Positions 51,878 through 60,800 of a DNA stretch of 64,000 bases are shown in pieces. A program made the translations under genes and the position numbers. The stretch's first letter is position 1. Each line of letters opens with the position of its first letter. Under the pieces are notes generated by a model, which saw only the letters and a program-made list of their open reading frames with translations, searched no databases and was not told where the DNA came from. Origin of the DNA: Parapedobacter sp964498395 (lineage in GTDB: Bacteria > Bacteroidota > Bacteroidia > Sphingobacteriales > Sphingobacteriaceae); assembly GCA_964498395.1 (NCBI GenBank), contig CAZCHE010000014.1, positions 1-64,000 on the forward strand. The letters are read 5' to 3'.

Positions 51878-52504
51878 TTACTCACCGATGGGTTCGGTGA
51901 GTTTAAGCAATGCCGAGATTACCACTTTCTCGTCCGGTGGCTCCGGAGCGATTGCTTCGTGGCGTTCGCTGTTGGTCGGGCCGAAGCCGCCTGTCAGCGT
52001 GATCACTTGGTTATCTTGGTTGATATGGTCGAGGCTGAGGTAGAGTTCGTAGCGCCAATCGCGCTTCGTATTATTTCGGTATCGGATGGCGAATACATTT
52101 TCGAAAGGGGCTTTCCCCAAGCGACTGTCGGCGACTTCCATATAATCCGGAAACATCTCGAGGATCTCTTGCTTGGTCTCATCCCCCATTCCCACATCGG
52201 CGCTAAGGGTACGGTAGGCCGTTACCTCGCTGTTGATGTCTCGGTTATAGTTCACCGTATAATAGTAGATGTAGGGTAGTTGTGGGTAATACCCGATATC
52301 GGTAAACGATCCTTCACCAGCCAGCTCGTAGTCATACATCAATTCGGTCACCGCTTCATGAACTTGTTGAGCGGTTGTAAAGTGTTTTAAGCGGACACCA
52401 CCGTTATCTATGTCCGGTAAACCCGTGTCGTTCTTTTTGCAGCATATCACGGACGATAGAATTATTAATATATCCGTAAAAAAGATTTTGTTCACTTTCA
52501 TCAT
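51878..52504 (-). CDS. Hypothetical lipoprotein
   Basis: The 208-residue protein has an N-terminal hydrophobic segment ending SSVICC, a lipobox-like site (Cys21 or Cys22). The mature part contains 'FTTAQQVHEAVTELMYDYELAGEGSFTDIGYYPQLPYIYYY' (in part) and an acidic/Pro end 'AIAPEPPDEKVVISALLKLTEPIGE'. No family was recognised. It is monocistronic between the sigma spacer and the Rrf2 region. Confidence 0.65.
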   Translation of the reverse strand: MMKVNKIFFTDILIILSSVICCKKNDTGLPDIDNGGVRLKHFTTAQQVHEAVTELMYDYELAGEGSFTDIGYYPQLPYIYYYTVNYNRDINSEVTAYRTLSADVGMGDETKQEILEMFPDYMEVADSRLGKAPFENVFAIRYRNNTKRDWRYELYLSLDHINQDNQVITLTGGFGPTNSERHEAIAPEPPDEKVVISALLKLTEPIGE

Positions 52505-52699
52505 CTCAGAGATTATTTATTATGATGACAAATATCGGCCATCGTCCAAAGAAAGTCAATCCACGAAAACCATGAGTTTTCAGTTATCCGCTGTTCAAAA
52601 TACCATTCTCAAACAGGCTCGGCGGATGGGTTTATATCAATCGATAGTTGTTGCCGTATCAGAGATGCTATAGCAGTCATTTGGTTTAGTCGTTTAAAA

Positions 52700-52718
52700 T
52701 GTAATAAATATTATTACA
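52700..52718 (+). promoter_or_regulatory. Rrf2 operator 1 (TGTAA-N9-TTACA)
   Basis: TGTAATAAATATTATTACA is a perfect inverted repeat with 8-nt arms. It lies 17 nt upstream of the -7 element of the rrf2 gene, so it would cover the -33 region. The same TGTAA-N9-TTACA arrangement occurs before the next gene. Confidence 0.7.
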
Positions 52719-52734
52719 ATTAAGATTTAATGCA

Positions 52735-52742
52735 TACCTTTG
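52735..52742 (+). promoter_or_regulatory. rrf2 promoter -7 element TACCTTTG
   Basis: An exact TAnnTTTG match ends 7 nt before the ATG at 52750, so the transcript would start within a few nucleotides of the start codon. Confidence 0.5.
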
Positions 52743-52749
52743 CCATGAC

Positions 52750-53160
52750 ATGAACAATACAAGGTTTGCAACGGTACTGCATATGCTAGCGATGTTGGCG
52801 GATAACGAAGGCGAATGGCTGAGTTCCGATTGGATTGCGAGTAGTATCAATATCAATCCAGTGATGGTGCGCAAGGAATTGGGCGTTTTGCAGGAGCGGG
52901 GTTGGGTCGTGAGTCGAAAAGGCAAGTTGGGCGGTTCCATGCTGCAAAAGCCCGCCAGTGGTATTTCGTTGGCCGATATCTATGCATTGGTGAAGAATAC
53001 GGAGGTATTGGGCCGTAAAAACCATCATACCAATACCCAATGCCCGATCGGCAAGGACATCAACAAGCAGCTAGACGAGCTTTTCTTCCGCACGGATGGG
53101 TTGGTGTCGGGTTATCTGCAGGAAATTACGCTGGATGCATTTGTTAAACGGTTCCGCTGA
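52750..53160 (+). CDS. Rrf2 family transcriptional regulator
   Basis: The 136-residue protein has the winged helix of Rrf2: 'RFATVLHMLAMLADNEGEWLSSDWIASSININPVMVRKELGVLQERGWVVSRKGKLGGSMLQKPASGISLADIYALV' (read in pieces). A single cysteine in 'TQCPIGKDI' (about 97) is the only thiol and might sense oxidants, unlike three-Cys Fe-S members. Twin operators before this gene and qorB suggest it represses both. Confidence 0.92.
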   Translation: MNNTRFATVLHMLAMLADNEGEWLSSDWIASSININPVMVRKELGVLQERGWVVSRKGKLGGSMLQKPASGISLADIYALVKNTEVLGRKNHHTNTQCPIGKDINKQLDELFFRTDGLVSGYLQEITLDAFVKRFR

Positions 53161-53177
53161 TTTTTTTTGGTTTTAAA

Positions 53178-53196
53178 TGTAACAAACTATATTACA
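53178..53196 (+). promoter_or_regulatory. Rrf2 operator 2 (TGTAA-N9-TTACA)
   Basis: TGTAACAAACTATATTACA repeats the TGTAA-N9-TTACA form of operator 1. It ends 7 nt before the qorB ATG and overlaps the expected -7 position (TTG at 53167-53169), so a bound regulator would block transcription. Confidence 0.7.
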
Positions 53197-53203
53197 TAAT
53201 AAC

Positions 53204-54052
53204 ATGGCAAAAATAGGAATAACAGGAGCGACGGGACAACTGGGTCGTCTCGTCGTCGAACAATTGAAAACAAGGACACCTGCGGCTAATCTGGTCGCGC
53301 TGGTGAGAAGCCCCGAGAAGGCCGCTGATCTCGGTGTCGAGACACGGGCATTTGACTACCGCAAGCCCGAATCCCTGGGCGATGCATTGAAGGGCATCGA
53401 TCACCTGCTGTTAATCTCTTCCAGCGAGGTGGGCCAGCGCAAGATACAGCACGAGAATGTCATCCGTGCTGCGCAGCAGGCAGGGGCGAGCTGGATCGTG
53501 TATACCAGCTTGCTGCATGCCCATACCTCTACGTTGAGTTTGGCGGGGGAACACCTTGCGACCGAAGAGTTGTTGAAGGCCTCGGGTATTCCGTATACGA
53601 TTTTACGCAATGGCTGGTATACCGAAAATTACACCGGTTCCATAGCCGGGGCCATCGCCGCAGGCGCATTCATCGGCAGTGCCGGTACAGGTAAGATCGC
53701 ATCTGCCGCGCGTGTGGATTATGCGGAGGCGGCAGCCGTGGTGTTGACTGGTGAAGGCCACCAGGGCAAGGTGTACGAATTGGCGGGTGATGAGGCGTAC
53801 ACGCTGGCCGACTTGGCTGCTGAGGTATCCCGTCAGACGGGCAAGGAGCTTCCCTATAAAGACCTTCCCGAAAGTGAGTATGCCGAAGCGTTGACGTCCA
53901 TGGGCTTGCCGGCTGGTTTGGCGAGAGCCATTGCCGGTTGGGATGCGAGTGCTGCCAAAGGCGACCTGTTTGACGATGGCCATACGTTATCGCAACTGAT
54001 CGGCCGCCCTACCACGCCGCTGGCGGATAAGGTAAAATTGGCCCTGGATTAA
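53204..54052 (+). CDS. NmrA-type NAD(P)H quinone oxidoreductase (QorB-like)
   Basis: The 282-residue protein is an atypical short-chain dehydrogenase: GATGQLG at 8-14, 'LLLISSSEVGQRKIQHENVIRAAQQAGASWIVYTS' (in part), 'LRNGWYTENYTGSI' and 'AAARVDYAEAAA'. The pattern matches quinone oxidoreductase 2 (QorB, YtfG). It probably reduces quinones or electrophiles with NADPH. Coupled control by the Rrf2 regulator fits a quinone or electrophile-stress switch. Confidence 0.9.
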   Translation: MAKIGITGATGQLGRLVVEQLKTRTPAANLVALVRSPEKAADLGVETRAFDYRKPESLGDALKGIDHLLLISSSEVGQRKIQHENVIRAAQQAGASWIVYTSLLHAHTSTLSLAGEHLATEELLKASGIPYTILRNGWYTENYTGSIAGAIAAGAFIGSAGTGKIASAARVDYAEAAAVVLTGEGHQGKVYELAGDEAYTLADLAAEVSRQTGKELPYKDLPESEYAEALTSMGLPAGLARAIAGWDASAAKGDLFDDGHTLSQLIGRPTTPLADKVKLALD

Positions 54053-54161
54053 AGGGCCTTGTGATGGCGGCGGTAGCTGCCATCACTCCGTATTTTCTTT
54101 TTACCCATGCACCGGGTGTCTATGGTGATGATATTGTCCATTCATCTATAAATTCCACCGA

Positions 54162-54240
54162 TTGGTCTAATGCTGCTTCCGTTTGTCGACCATTAGCGAC
54201 CGTTGGTCTAAAACGTCTTATTGTCGGCGCAACGTTTTTT
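54162..54240 (+). promoter_or_regulatory. Three-repeat regulatory region of coiled-coil gene B
   Basis: TTGGTCTAA (54162-54170), TTTGTCGAC (54182-54190) and TTGGTCTAA (54203-54211) are direct repeats spaced 20 and 21 nt apart. GCGCAACGTTTTT follows at 54227, 15 nt after the last repeat. Spacing and sequence match the region at 28011-28088 upstream of the paralogous gene. A 20-21-nt period means two turns of the helix, as in direct-repeat sites of LytTR-type regulators. Confidence 0.75.
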
Positions 54241-54248
54241 TAGTTTTG
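54221..54248 (+). promoter_or_regulatory. Promoter of coiled-coil gene B
   Basis: TTG (54221-54223) and TAGTTTTG (54241-54248, exact TAnnTTTG) are separated by 17 nt. The promoter lies just downstream of the three repeats, so an activator would contact polymerase. The 5' leader would be about 60 nt. Confidence 0.55.
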
Positions 54249-54312
54249 TCGTCATATTGATAAAGAAAAACAGCAGAATTAATTTAAGTAACATCATCAA
54301 AAAAATAACATC

Positions 54313-54768
54313 ATGAAAACGTTAGTATTAAGTATCCTGATCAGTGTAATTACCATTGGAAGCGGTTTCGCAGCCAATCCGTCAACCAACAAGACCAGCA
54401 TCTCGACGCTGAAAGATGCGGAAGCCGTGCATAAACACAATATGGACATGCTTCGCAACCAATATAACCAAGCTGAGGCTAAAATTAAGGCAAGCCGCGG
54501 CAACCATGCCGAATTGGAGCGCGAGCGCCAGTATTTCATAGGCATGTACCAACAAGACATCGATAACGGCGTGCGGGTAGCGCAAAGCAAGGAGGCCATC
54601 GCCGAAATCGACATCCGCTATGCCAAGCTGCATGCCGAACGCGAAGCCTATGAGACCAACGAAATAGCCAAATTGCAGCGGCAAATGGAAAAGGCGGTCA
54701 AGAAAGAAGAAAAAGCATTTGCGAAAGCGAAGCATGCACTATCTAAAACCACTGTAGCAGCACGTTAA
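54313..54768 (+). CDS. Exported coiled-coil protein, paralogue B (unknown family)
   Basis: The 151-residue protein has a signal peptide (MKTLVLSILISVITIGSGFA) and a nearly all-helical, Ala/Glu/Lys/Arg-rich mature part (about 40-145). The core 'QAEAKIKASRGNHAELERER', 'YQQDIDNGVRVAQSKEAIAEID' matches the protein at 27353-27940. It is shorter because it lacks the C-terminal 45 residues of that protein. Both have no Cys and no membrane helix after the leader. It follows a strong promoter region and is monocistronic. Confidence 0.85.
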   Translation: MKTLVLSILISVITIGSGFAANPSTNKTSISTLKDAEAVHKHNMDMLRNQYNQAEAKIKASRGNHAELERERQYFIGMYQQDIDNGVRVAQSKEAIAEIDIRYAKLHAEREAYETNEIAKLQRQMEKAVKKEEKAFAKAKHALSKTTVAAR

Positions 54769-54807
54769 CGCAATACCCCTGCGGGGTCACCATATATATA
54801 AATAAGG

Positions 54808-54845
54808 AGAGGTTGTTTTCCCAAACGGACTTGGGGGCAACCTCT
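54808..54845 (+). terminator. Probable terminator after coiled-coil gene B
   Basis: AGAGGTTG and CAACCTCT pair, with an inner CCCAA/TTGGG stem. The T-run after it is short (CTCTTT). It may act on both the plus transcript and the convergent addB transcript. Confidence 0.5.
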
Positions 54846-54877
54846 TTCCGTTGTTCACTATGCATCTTACGGGTTTA

Positions 54878-57829
54878 TCATTCTTCCTCAATTGGTTGCA
54901 GTTGCCCAATAAATTCCAGATAAGGGTCATTTGGATACAGTACCGCATCAGGGTTGTGCCGGAAGGGGATGTCGGGATTAAATAGCTCCGTTAACGTATC
55001 CCGTAAAAACTGTACGAACCGTTCCTTGATTGACTCCAGTGCTTCCCCTTCTACTACAAAGCCATTGCGCCCGCCAAGGTAAAACAATGCGCCTTCTTTG
55101 CGAAGTTTCCGTGCGATATATAGATGAGGCTCCACGTTAATTTTTCCGGTCACTTGCTCATAGATAAAGGTGTAGAATAATGTCTGCATCATTGCTTTGT
55201 TGCTTTTTATCGATGCAGGGGCAAAAAGGGTGTCTTCTCCATGGAATTTGAGTTCGTCGCGTCCGGTTTTGTAGTCCACAATGCGGGTTTTACCGGCTGC
55301 TTCATCCACCCGATCGATGATGCCGTATAGTTGGATGGTTTTGGTCTCCCCATCGATGGCAATCGGAAACTCAATAGTATAGTCGCTTTCGTTTTCAAGC
55401 TCCACGATGCGGAACGGGGCAATTTCGTCTGCATCGTATCGAAGGAATACCGTGGCATATTCTTCTGCCACTTTAAGCAGAATGCGTTGCATGCTGTTGG
55501 GAACGGAGATTCTGCCAGTCTCCTTGTACATCACTTTGGAAAGCGCTTGCAGGCAGATCTGCGGTAGCTTGTGCAGGTGCTGCCTGATGCGATTGGCATC
55601 GATGGAGGTGCCATTTTGTAGGAGTTGCTCGTAGAAATCCTGCATCGCCTGATGGATAACGGAGCCAAGTTTGTTGAGTTCAAATTCTTCGGCCATCTTT
55701 GGTGGCTCCTTGATTTCAGCGATGTATTTGAGGAAAAACAGCAAGGGGGATTGCAGGTAGGTGGTGAAGCCCGATGCGGAAAGCCGCGGGCGATTGGGAT
55801 CAGAGCTATCAAAATAACGGAGCATTTTTTGCCATACGGCACCTGTTTTGGCAACGACCAATGGAGCATGTGGAGCGGCTGCCCGAATGGGCTGCTGCTG
55901 GGTACTGTGCTGAAAAGAAAGCTGGCTTTCAAAGGCCAATTGCTGGACGAATCGGCTCACTTCTCCGCTATTGCTTTCATCGACCACGTGGTTATACACC
56001 AAGGTAAGGCGTTGGGGGAATTGCAGCACGCGATAGAATAGGTAGGCCGATAGGGCATCCTGGTTTTCCAATACGGATAGCCCATGTGCACGACGGATGG
56101 AGTCGGGTATGAACGTAGGGGCAACTGTAATCTTGGGCAACGTGCCCTCGTTGACGCCAATGATATAGACCTCGTCGAAGTCGAGGCAACGACTTTCCAA
56201 TAAACCCATGATTTGTATCCCTTTCAAAGGTTCGCCCTCAATGGGGGCTGAAATGCCTTGGAGTGATTTCCGGATGAGTGCACAAAGAAAAGGAGTCGGT
56301 AGCTCTGGATGGTTGTTGAGGCCATCTTCCAGCAGATTAAGTGTTTTTTTTGCAGCCAGAATCAGCGATGCTTCGATATGGCGTAGTGTGTTGTCTTGCT
56401 GGCGATGGTTCAAGATTCCCTCTAGCAAGTGATGCAACGCTTGCAGAATGGCCCCGCTGGCTCGCTGTGGCTCGAAGAATGGTGGATATGCCGCGGTTTC
56501 CAATTGTAGTTCCGCCACGGGTACTTCCAACCACTCATTTTTTTGGATCTTTTCTTGTAAATCCTGCCGTTCTTTGGAAGAAATCCCGCTTAATGGATGT
56601 GCTATGGCCGCCTCCACATCAAGGTGCTGTACACTTTTTCCTTGGTTTGCGGCGAGATGCTGTTGGATGGTCAACCACAAGTCTAATAGACCAAATAGGG
56701 TAGACTGCATCAGCGGAAATCCCATGGTGACATTAAATGCAGTATCGTCTGGAAGGCTTTGCAATACGGGGATTAACAGGCTCTCATCTGCCAAGATAAT
56801 GGCGGTCTGCGTAGGCGATTGCTGCGCTGTTCCCTGTGCCGACAGTAATTTGGGGAGTAGCTTCGCTTGGGCAACCTTGCCCGCAGTGGACACCAAATCA
56901 ACTGGGATGTTTTTTGACCCCAATGTCGAGGGAAATTCGCCCAAAGCATTTTTTAGGCCGTACTGCTGGATATTCTTGCGTAGGAAAAGACCAGCCTCCT
57001 GCAGCGGATCATCGAGGTAATAACTGTCAGCGTCGAAATAGAAAAGAGCCTTGCCATCCTCTTGCCATTGGGTAAATAGCCTGGCCTCGCAACGGTTGAG
57101 CGCATTGAAACCAATGAATGCGAATTGCTGGTAGGTGTCTAGAAAATGGGGGTTGTCTGCATGCCCTTCGGCGAGGCTTCGGTAATACGTAGCCGTGGTG
57201 GTCAGCCCTTGCTCGGCCAATGCAGCTTTGAAGCGATGGTAAAGTTTGGGCAGCCGACCCCAGAGTTGCAGGAACTTTTGCTGGATAGCCGTTTGTTTGC
57301 CTACGGAGAATGATTCCCAGAATTGTTGCATAAACCGTTGCTGTTCTGCCGAGAAATGGGGGAAACGTTGTTGGAGTAGGGCAATGTCGCGTAATTCGGC
57401 ATATACATCGTCCGGATTGACGAGATCATAATCCAACTGGGCAAAATCGCTAAGGATGGTTTCTGCCAAGGGGTAGAATTCGTCGGGCGTCTCTTCTGGG
57501 CGCCCTTCTTCCCGCAGCATCTCATTGTGCAATCGGTGGAGGATGAAGAACTGGGTAATCGGGCTGGCCTCGGTATATGAGCTAGACTGGGCGAAAAATT
57601 CCTGTATGGTGAAAAAAGAAGGGCTCCAAAGCGGTTTGGCGGATAGGTCAGCCAAGTGCTTCCGTAGGAAGACAATGGGCCGTTTGTTCGTCAGCACCAC
57701 AGCCACATCTTTCAGGTCATCCCCAAATCGGGATAACAAATCAACGGCGACTTGTTTGAGGAATGGGGGCATGTTTTGAAGCCTCAGGTTCATCTGGTAA
57801 TCGCGAGTTGCATCTTTTCCTGTTTCCAT
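54878..57829 (-). CDS. addB: PD-(D/E)XK nuclease family protein, AddB-like
   Basis: The 983-residue protein has an N-terminal inactive UvrD-like helicase region, as in AddB, and a C-terminal RecB-type nuclease (about 700-950): 'LGSVIHQAMQDFYEQ', 'IIDRVDE', 'TRIVDYKTGRDELKF' (GxxDxxE and D-x-K positions). No four-Cys Fe-S cluster is visible, unlike Bacillus AddB. With AddA it processes double-strand breaks. It starts 6 nt after addA in the same operon. Confidence 0.88.
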   Translation of the reverse strand: METGKDATRDYQMNLRLQNMPPFLKQVAVDLLSRFGDDLKDVAVVLTNKRPIVFLRKHLADLSAKPLWSPSFFTIQEFFAQSSSYTEASPITQFFILHRLHNEMLREEGRPEETPDEFYPLAETILSDFAQLDYDLVNPDDVYAELRDIALLQQRFPHFSAEQQRFMQQFWESFSVGKQTAIQQKFLQLWGRLPKLYHRFKAALAEQGLTTTATYYRSLAEGHADNPHFLDTYQQFAFIGFNALNRCEARLFTQWQEDGKALFYFDADSYYLDDPLQEAGLFLRKNIQQYGLKNALGEFPSTLGSKNIPVDLVSTAGKVAQAKLLPKLLSAQGTAQQSPTQTAIILADESLLIPVLQSLPDDTAFNVTMGFPLMQSTLFGLLDLWLTIQQHLAANQGKSVQHLDVEAAIAHPLSGISSKERQDLQEKIQKNEWLEVPVAELQLETAAYPPFFEPQRASGAILQALHHLLEGILNHRQQDNTLRHIEASLILAAKKTLNLLEDGLNNHPELPTPFLCALIRKSLQGISAPIEGEPLKGIQIMGLLESRCLDFDEVYIIGVNEGTLPKITVAPTFIPDSIRRAHGLSVLENQDALSAYLFYRVLQFPQRLTLVYNHVVDESNSGEVSRFVQQLAFESQLSFQHSTQQQPIRAAAPHAPLVVAKTGAVWQKMLRYFDSSDPNRPRLSASGFTTYLQSPLLFFLKYIAEIKEPPKMAEEFELNKLGSVIHQAMQDFYEQLLQNGTSIDANRIRQHLHKLPQICLQALSKVMYKETGRISVPNSMQRILLKVAEEYATVFLRYDADEIAPFRIVELENESDYTIEFPIAIDGETKTIQLYGIIDRVDEAAGKTRIVDYKTGRDELKFHGEDTLFAPASIKSNKAMMQTLFYTFIYEQVTGKINVEPHLYIARKLRKEGALFYLGGRNGFVVEGEALESIKERFVQFLRDTLTELFNPDIPFRHNPDAVLYPNDPYLEFIGQLQPIEEE

Positions 57830-57835
57830 TGCCTT

Positions 57836-60800
57836 TTAAACTTCAACTAATTTTTCTAATGCACCATAATAAACAAAACCCTTCACATCAGGCATCCCCA
57901 TCTCCCGAAGTACGGATTGGTATTCCATTACCTGTTTGATATGTGCTTCGTCTTCATGCTGTGTAAACTTAAAATCCAATATGATCGTCTCATTGGGGCT
58001 TACCAATACCTTGTCGGGTCTTAGTGCACGGCCATTGGGAAGGATGATGCTCCGTTCATTCCAGTGCTCGTAAGGGCCATTGAGCAGCGCTTGCAGTTGT
58101 GGGTGGTTCCATGTGGCTTGTGCTAGCGCGATTACTTCGTTTCGCTCGTCGGCCCGGAGCAATCCTTGTGCTTGTAGGCCATCTAAATGGCTAGCTAGTT
58201 CGTGGTCGGTCGTCGCGAGTGCCATCAGTTCATGCAGCAGCTGGCCCTGGCGCTTGGCGGTCTCCAGTCGCACGATATCCAGTTCGGCCTGTAGCTCCGG
58301 CCTAGCCAGTTCTTCTTTCATCCGGCTAGAGGCAGGATAGTGGTCGAATGACCAACCTACAGATGCTATCGGGCTTTCCTGTGTGGTGGCCGTTGTCGAG
58401 GTATCGTCGATGTATACACCATTGTTGAAATCCACGCCCAGTTCATGGGCATGCTGCGATAGCACTTCCAAGAGTAGGTCTCCAGCAATCAACGAATTGA
58501 CTGCCCCATCGCCCTTTTTGCTCGGCGCTGTGATGTAGAGGTGCCTGCGCGTGCGAGTAGTAGCTACATAGAGGGTGTTGAGGGCGTCCATGTAGTTGAA
58601 TAGCATTTCTTCGAAGTACGCCTTATATAAGGAGGATTTTCCCAAATCACCTTTGTATTTGACCGGGGTTTTGGCCAACAGTGCGTAAGGCGTATCATTC
58701 GTGTCTACCCAAAAATCCCCATTGACACGTCCATCCACCGGCCACCCGCAAAATGGGATCATCACCACATCAAAGGCTAGACCCTTGGATTTATGGATGG
58801 TCAGCACTTCAACCGCATTGGTGTCTGCATTGGCGGGGAGCGCCTTGTCCATTCCTTCTTCCTCCCAATACGCGAGGAAAGCGGGTATTCCCCGTTCCCC
58901 ATTGGCAGTAAAGGTGGCGATGAGGTCGCGGAAGGCCAACAGGTAGGGCAGGTACTCGGCTTGGCTATGTAATCCATAAGCTCCAATCAGTGATTCTGTA
59001 AGTTCGGCTAGGGGGAGCTGCGTCCAGGTTTCCCAATGCTGGCAGAGGGTTTCGGGAAGCAGTCCGGCCAGTTGTGCCGGCTTGCGCTGTTTAATTTGAA
59101 CCCAGTCATCAGGGGTAGGCTGTTGGTACCGATGCAATTGGTGGTACAAGTGGATGCAATTGGCACGATAGAGGGTAGAGTCGTCGGTTTTACCTACCAG
59201 TGCCCGTAACGTGTCAATCAATAGTCGGATAGCCGGATGATTGGCTAGCGCAAGGGCGTCTCCAGAGATGACATCAAACGATACGGCCGATTCCTTTTGT
59301 TTGTCGAGTAGGAATTGGATGGTCTCGCGCGCTTCGTTGTTGGTGCGTACGAGGATGCCAATTTGCCCGGGGCGGTATCTCTTGGAAGCAATCCAGTCAA
59401 TGAGAGTATCGGCCAGCCGGTTGAGTGCTTCGGGTTTGACCGCGCTGGGCCGGTGCATGTTGTTTTCCACCTCAAGGAAATCGATCTGTACCGTACCGCC
59501 TTTTTTGCTTCCATTACCCTGGGGCATCAGTTGGTCGCTGTCTTGATATGCCCGGATAATGGTATCATGGTTGCCCGAAGGAATCCACCAGTCTTCATAG
59601 CGCTCGACACCCAATTCACCCAGTATCCGGTCGTTGAGGCGTTGCTGCAGCCAAGTGGGGGCATATTGAAACAGGATATTGTTAAAGCCCACAATATGTT
59701 CGTGGCTGCGGTAGTTTACTTCAAGGGTTTCGTTTTGGATCAGTGCTTTGGTGTCTGAGACATTGAAAGCCTTGGCGATTTGCCGTTCGGCCCCATCCAG
59801 CAAGATGCGCCAGTCGCCATTGCGCCAGCGGTAGATGCTCTGTTTCACGTCGCCCACGATGAGGTGTTCACTATGTTTGCCGGAGGCGTTGCCCATGGCA
59901 TTGATGAGCAGGGGACGCAGGTTTTCCCATTGTTTTCGGGAGGTATCCTGAAACTCATCGAATAGGAAATGCCGATAGCGGCTGCCCATTTTCTCCCAGA
60001 TAAACGTGGGGTCACCTGATTCGTTAATACCGATGTTATTGAGTAGGATTTGCGCATCACTGATCAGCTGTGCGGCATTTTCCTTTCGCCATGCGGATAG
60101 GAGCGTACTCATCTCCTTCAGCAAACGTAAATAGTAGAGGTTTTCGTCGATGGCTTTGGCGAGGTAATAGCCGGGGCTTTGTTCGGCGCAGTGCTGGCGT
60201 ATGCGTTCCAAGAGCGGGTTCAGTTGTTCATATAGCGCTGCTACGCGACCGGATACCCCTCCTTTCTGCCATTCTTCAGGCGCATGGATATATTTTTCGA
60301 TTTTCGCGACTGCATCAAAAGGGGCATCTGCCGAGAGGGAACGGAGTTTGGCCAGCTGGTTACGTGATTTTCCTGCCAGCTCGCTCGCGTCTACACCGGA
60401 GGTTTCGAACGCATCGACTGCGTCTTTCAGCAATGTCGTGAGCTGTGTCTCGAATTGGGTGATGGTTTCCTTGCAATAGCTATCGAGACTGCCAAACAAT
60501 TCCTGTTCGGGGATATGGGCCACCGCTTTGTCAAAATCTTGGAAATCTTCCCGAAAGATTTGGGAAGCTAGGTCGCTTAGTGCCCGGCGATAGTTCCAGT
60601 TTTCATCGCGGTCTATTTTTGCTTGGGCATAGTCCATGATCCATTGCAGTAAATCAGGGCGATCATCTAGTAGCCGATTAAGCCGCAGTACCAAATCGGC
60701 TTTCACTTTCCGGATATTCATTTCCAGCTTGTATCCTGCATCGATGCCCAGCTCAAAGGTGAACCCACGGATGACCTTTTGCGTGAAACCGTCGATGGTA

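Larger units (their letters stand above)
54053..54312. other. Gene-free regulatory spacer
   Basis: No gene is supported between qorB and the coiled-coil gene. The right half carries the three TTnGTC repeats and the promoter described separately. The left half holds nothing recognisable. Confidence 0.5.
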
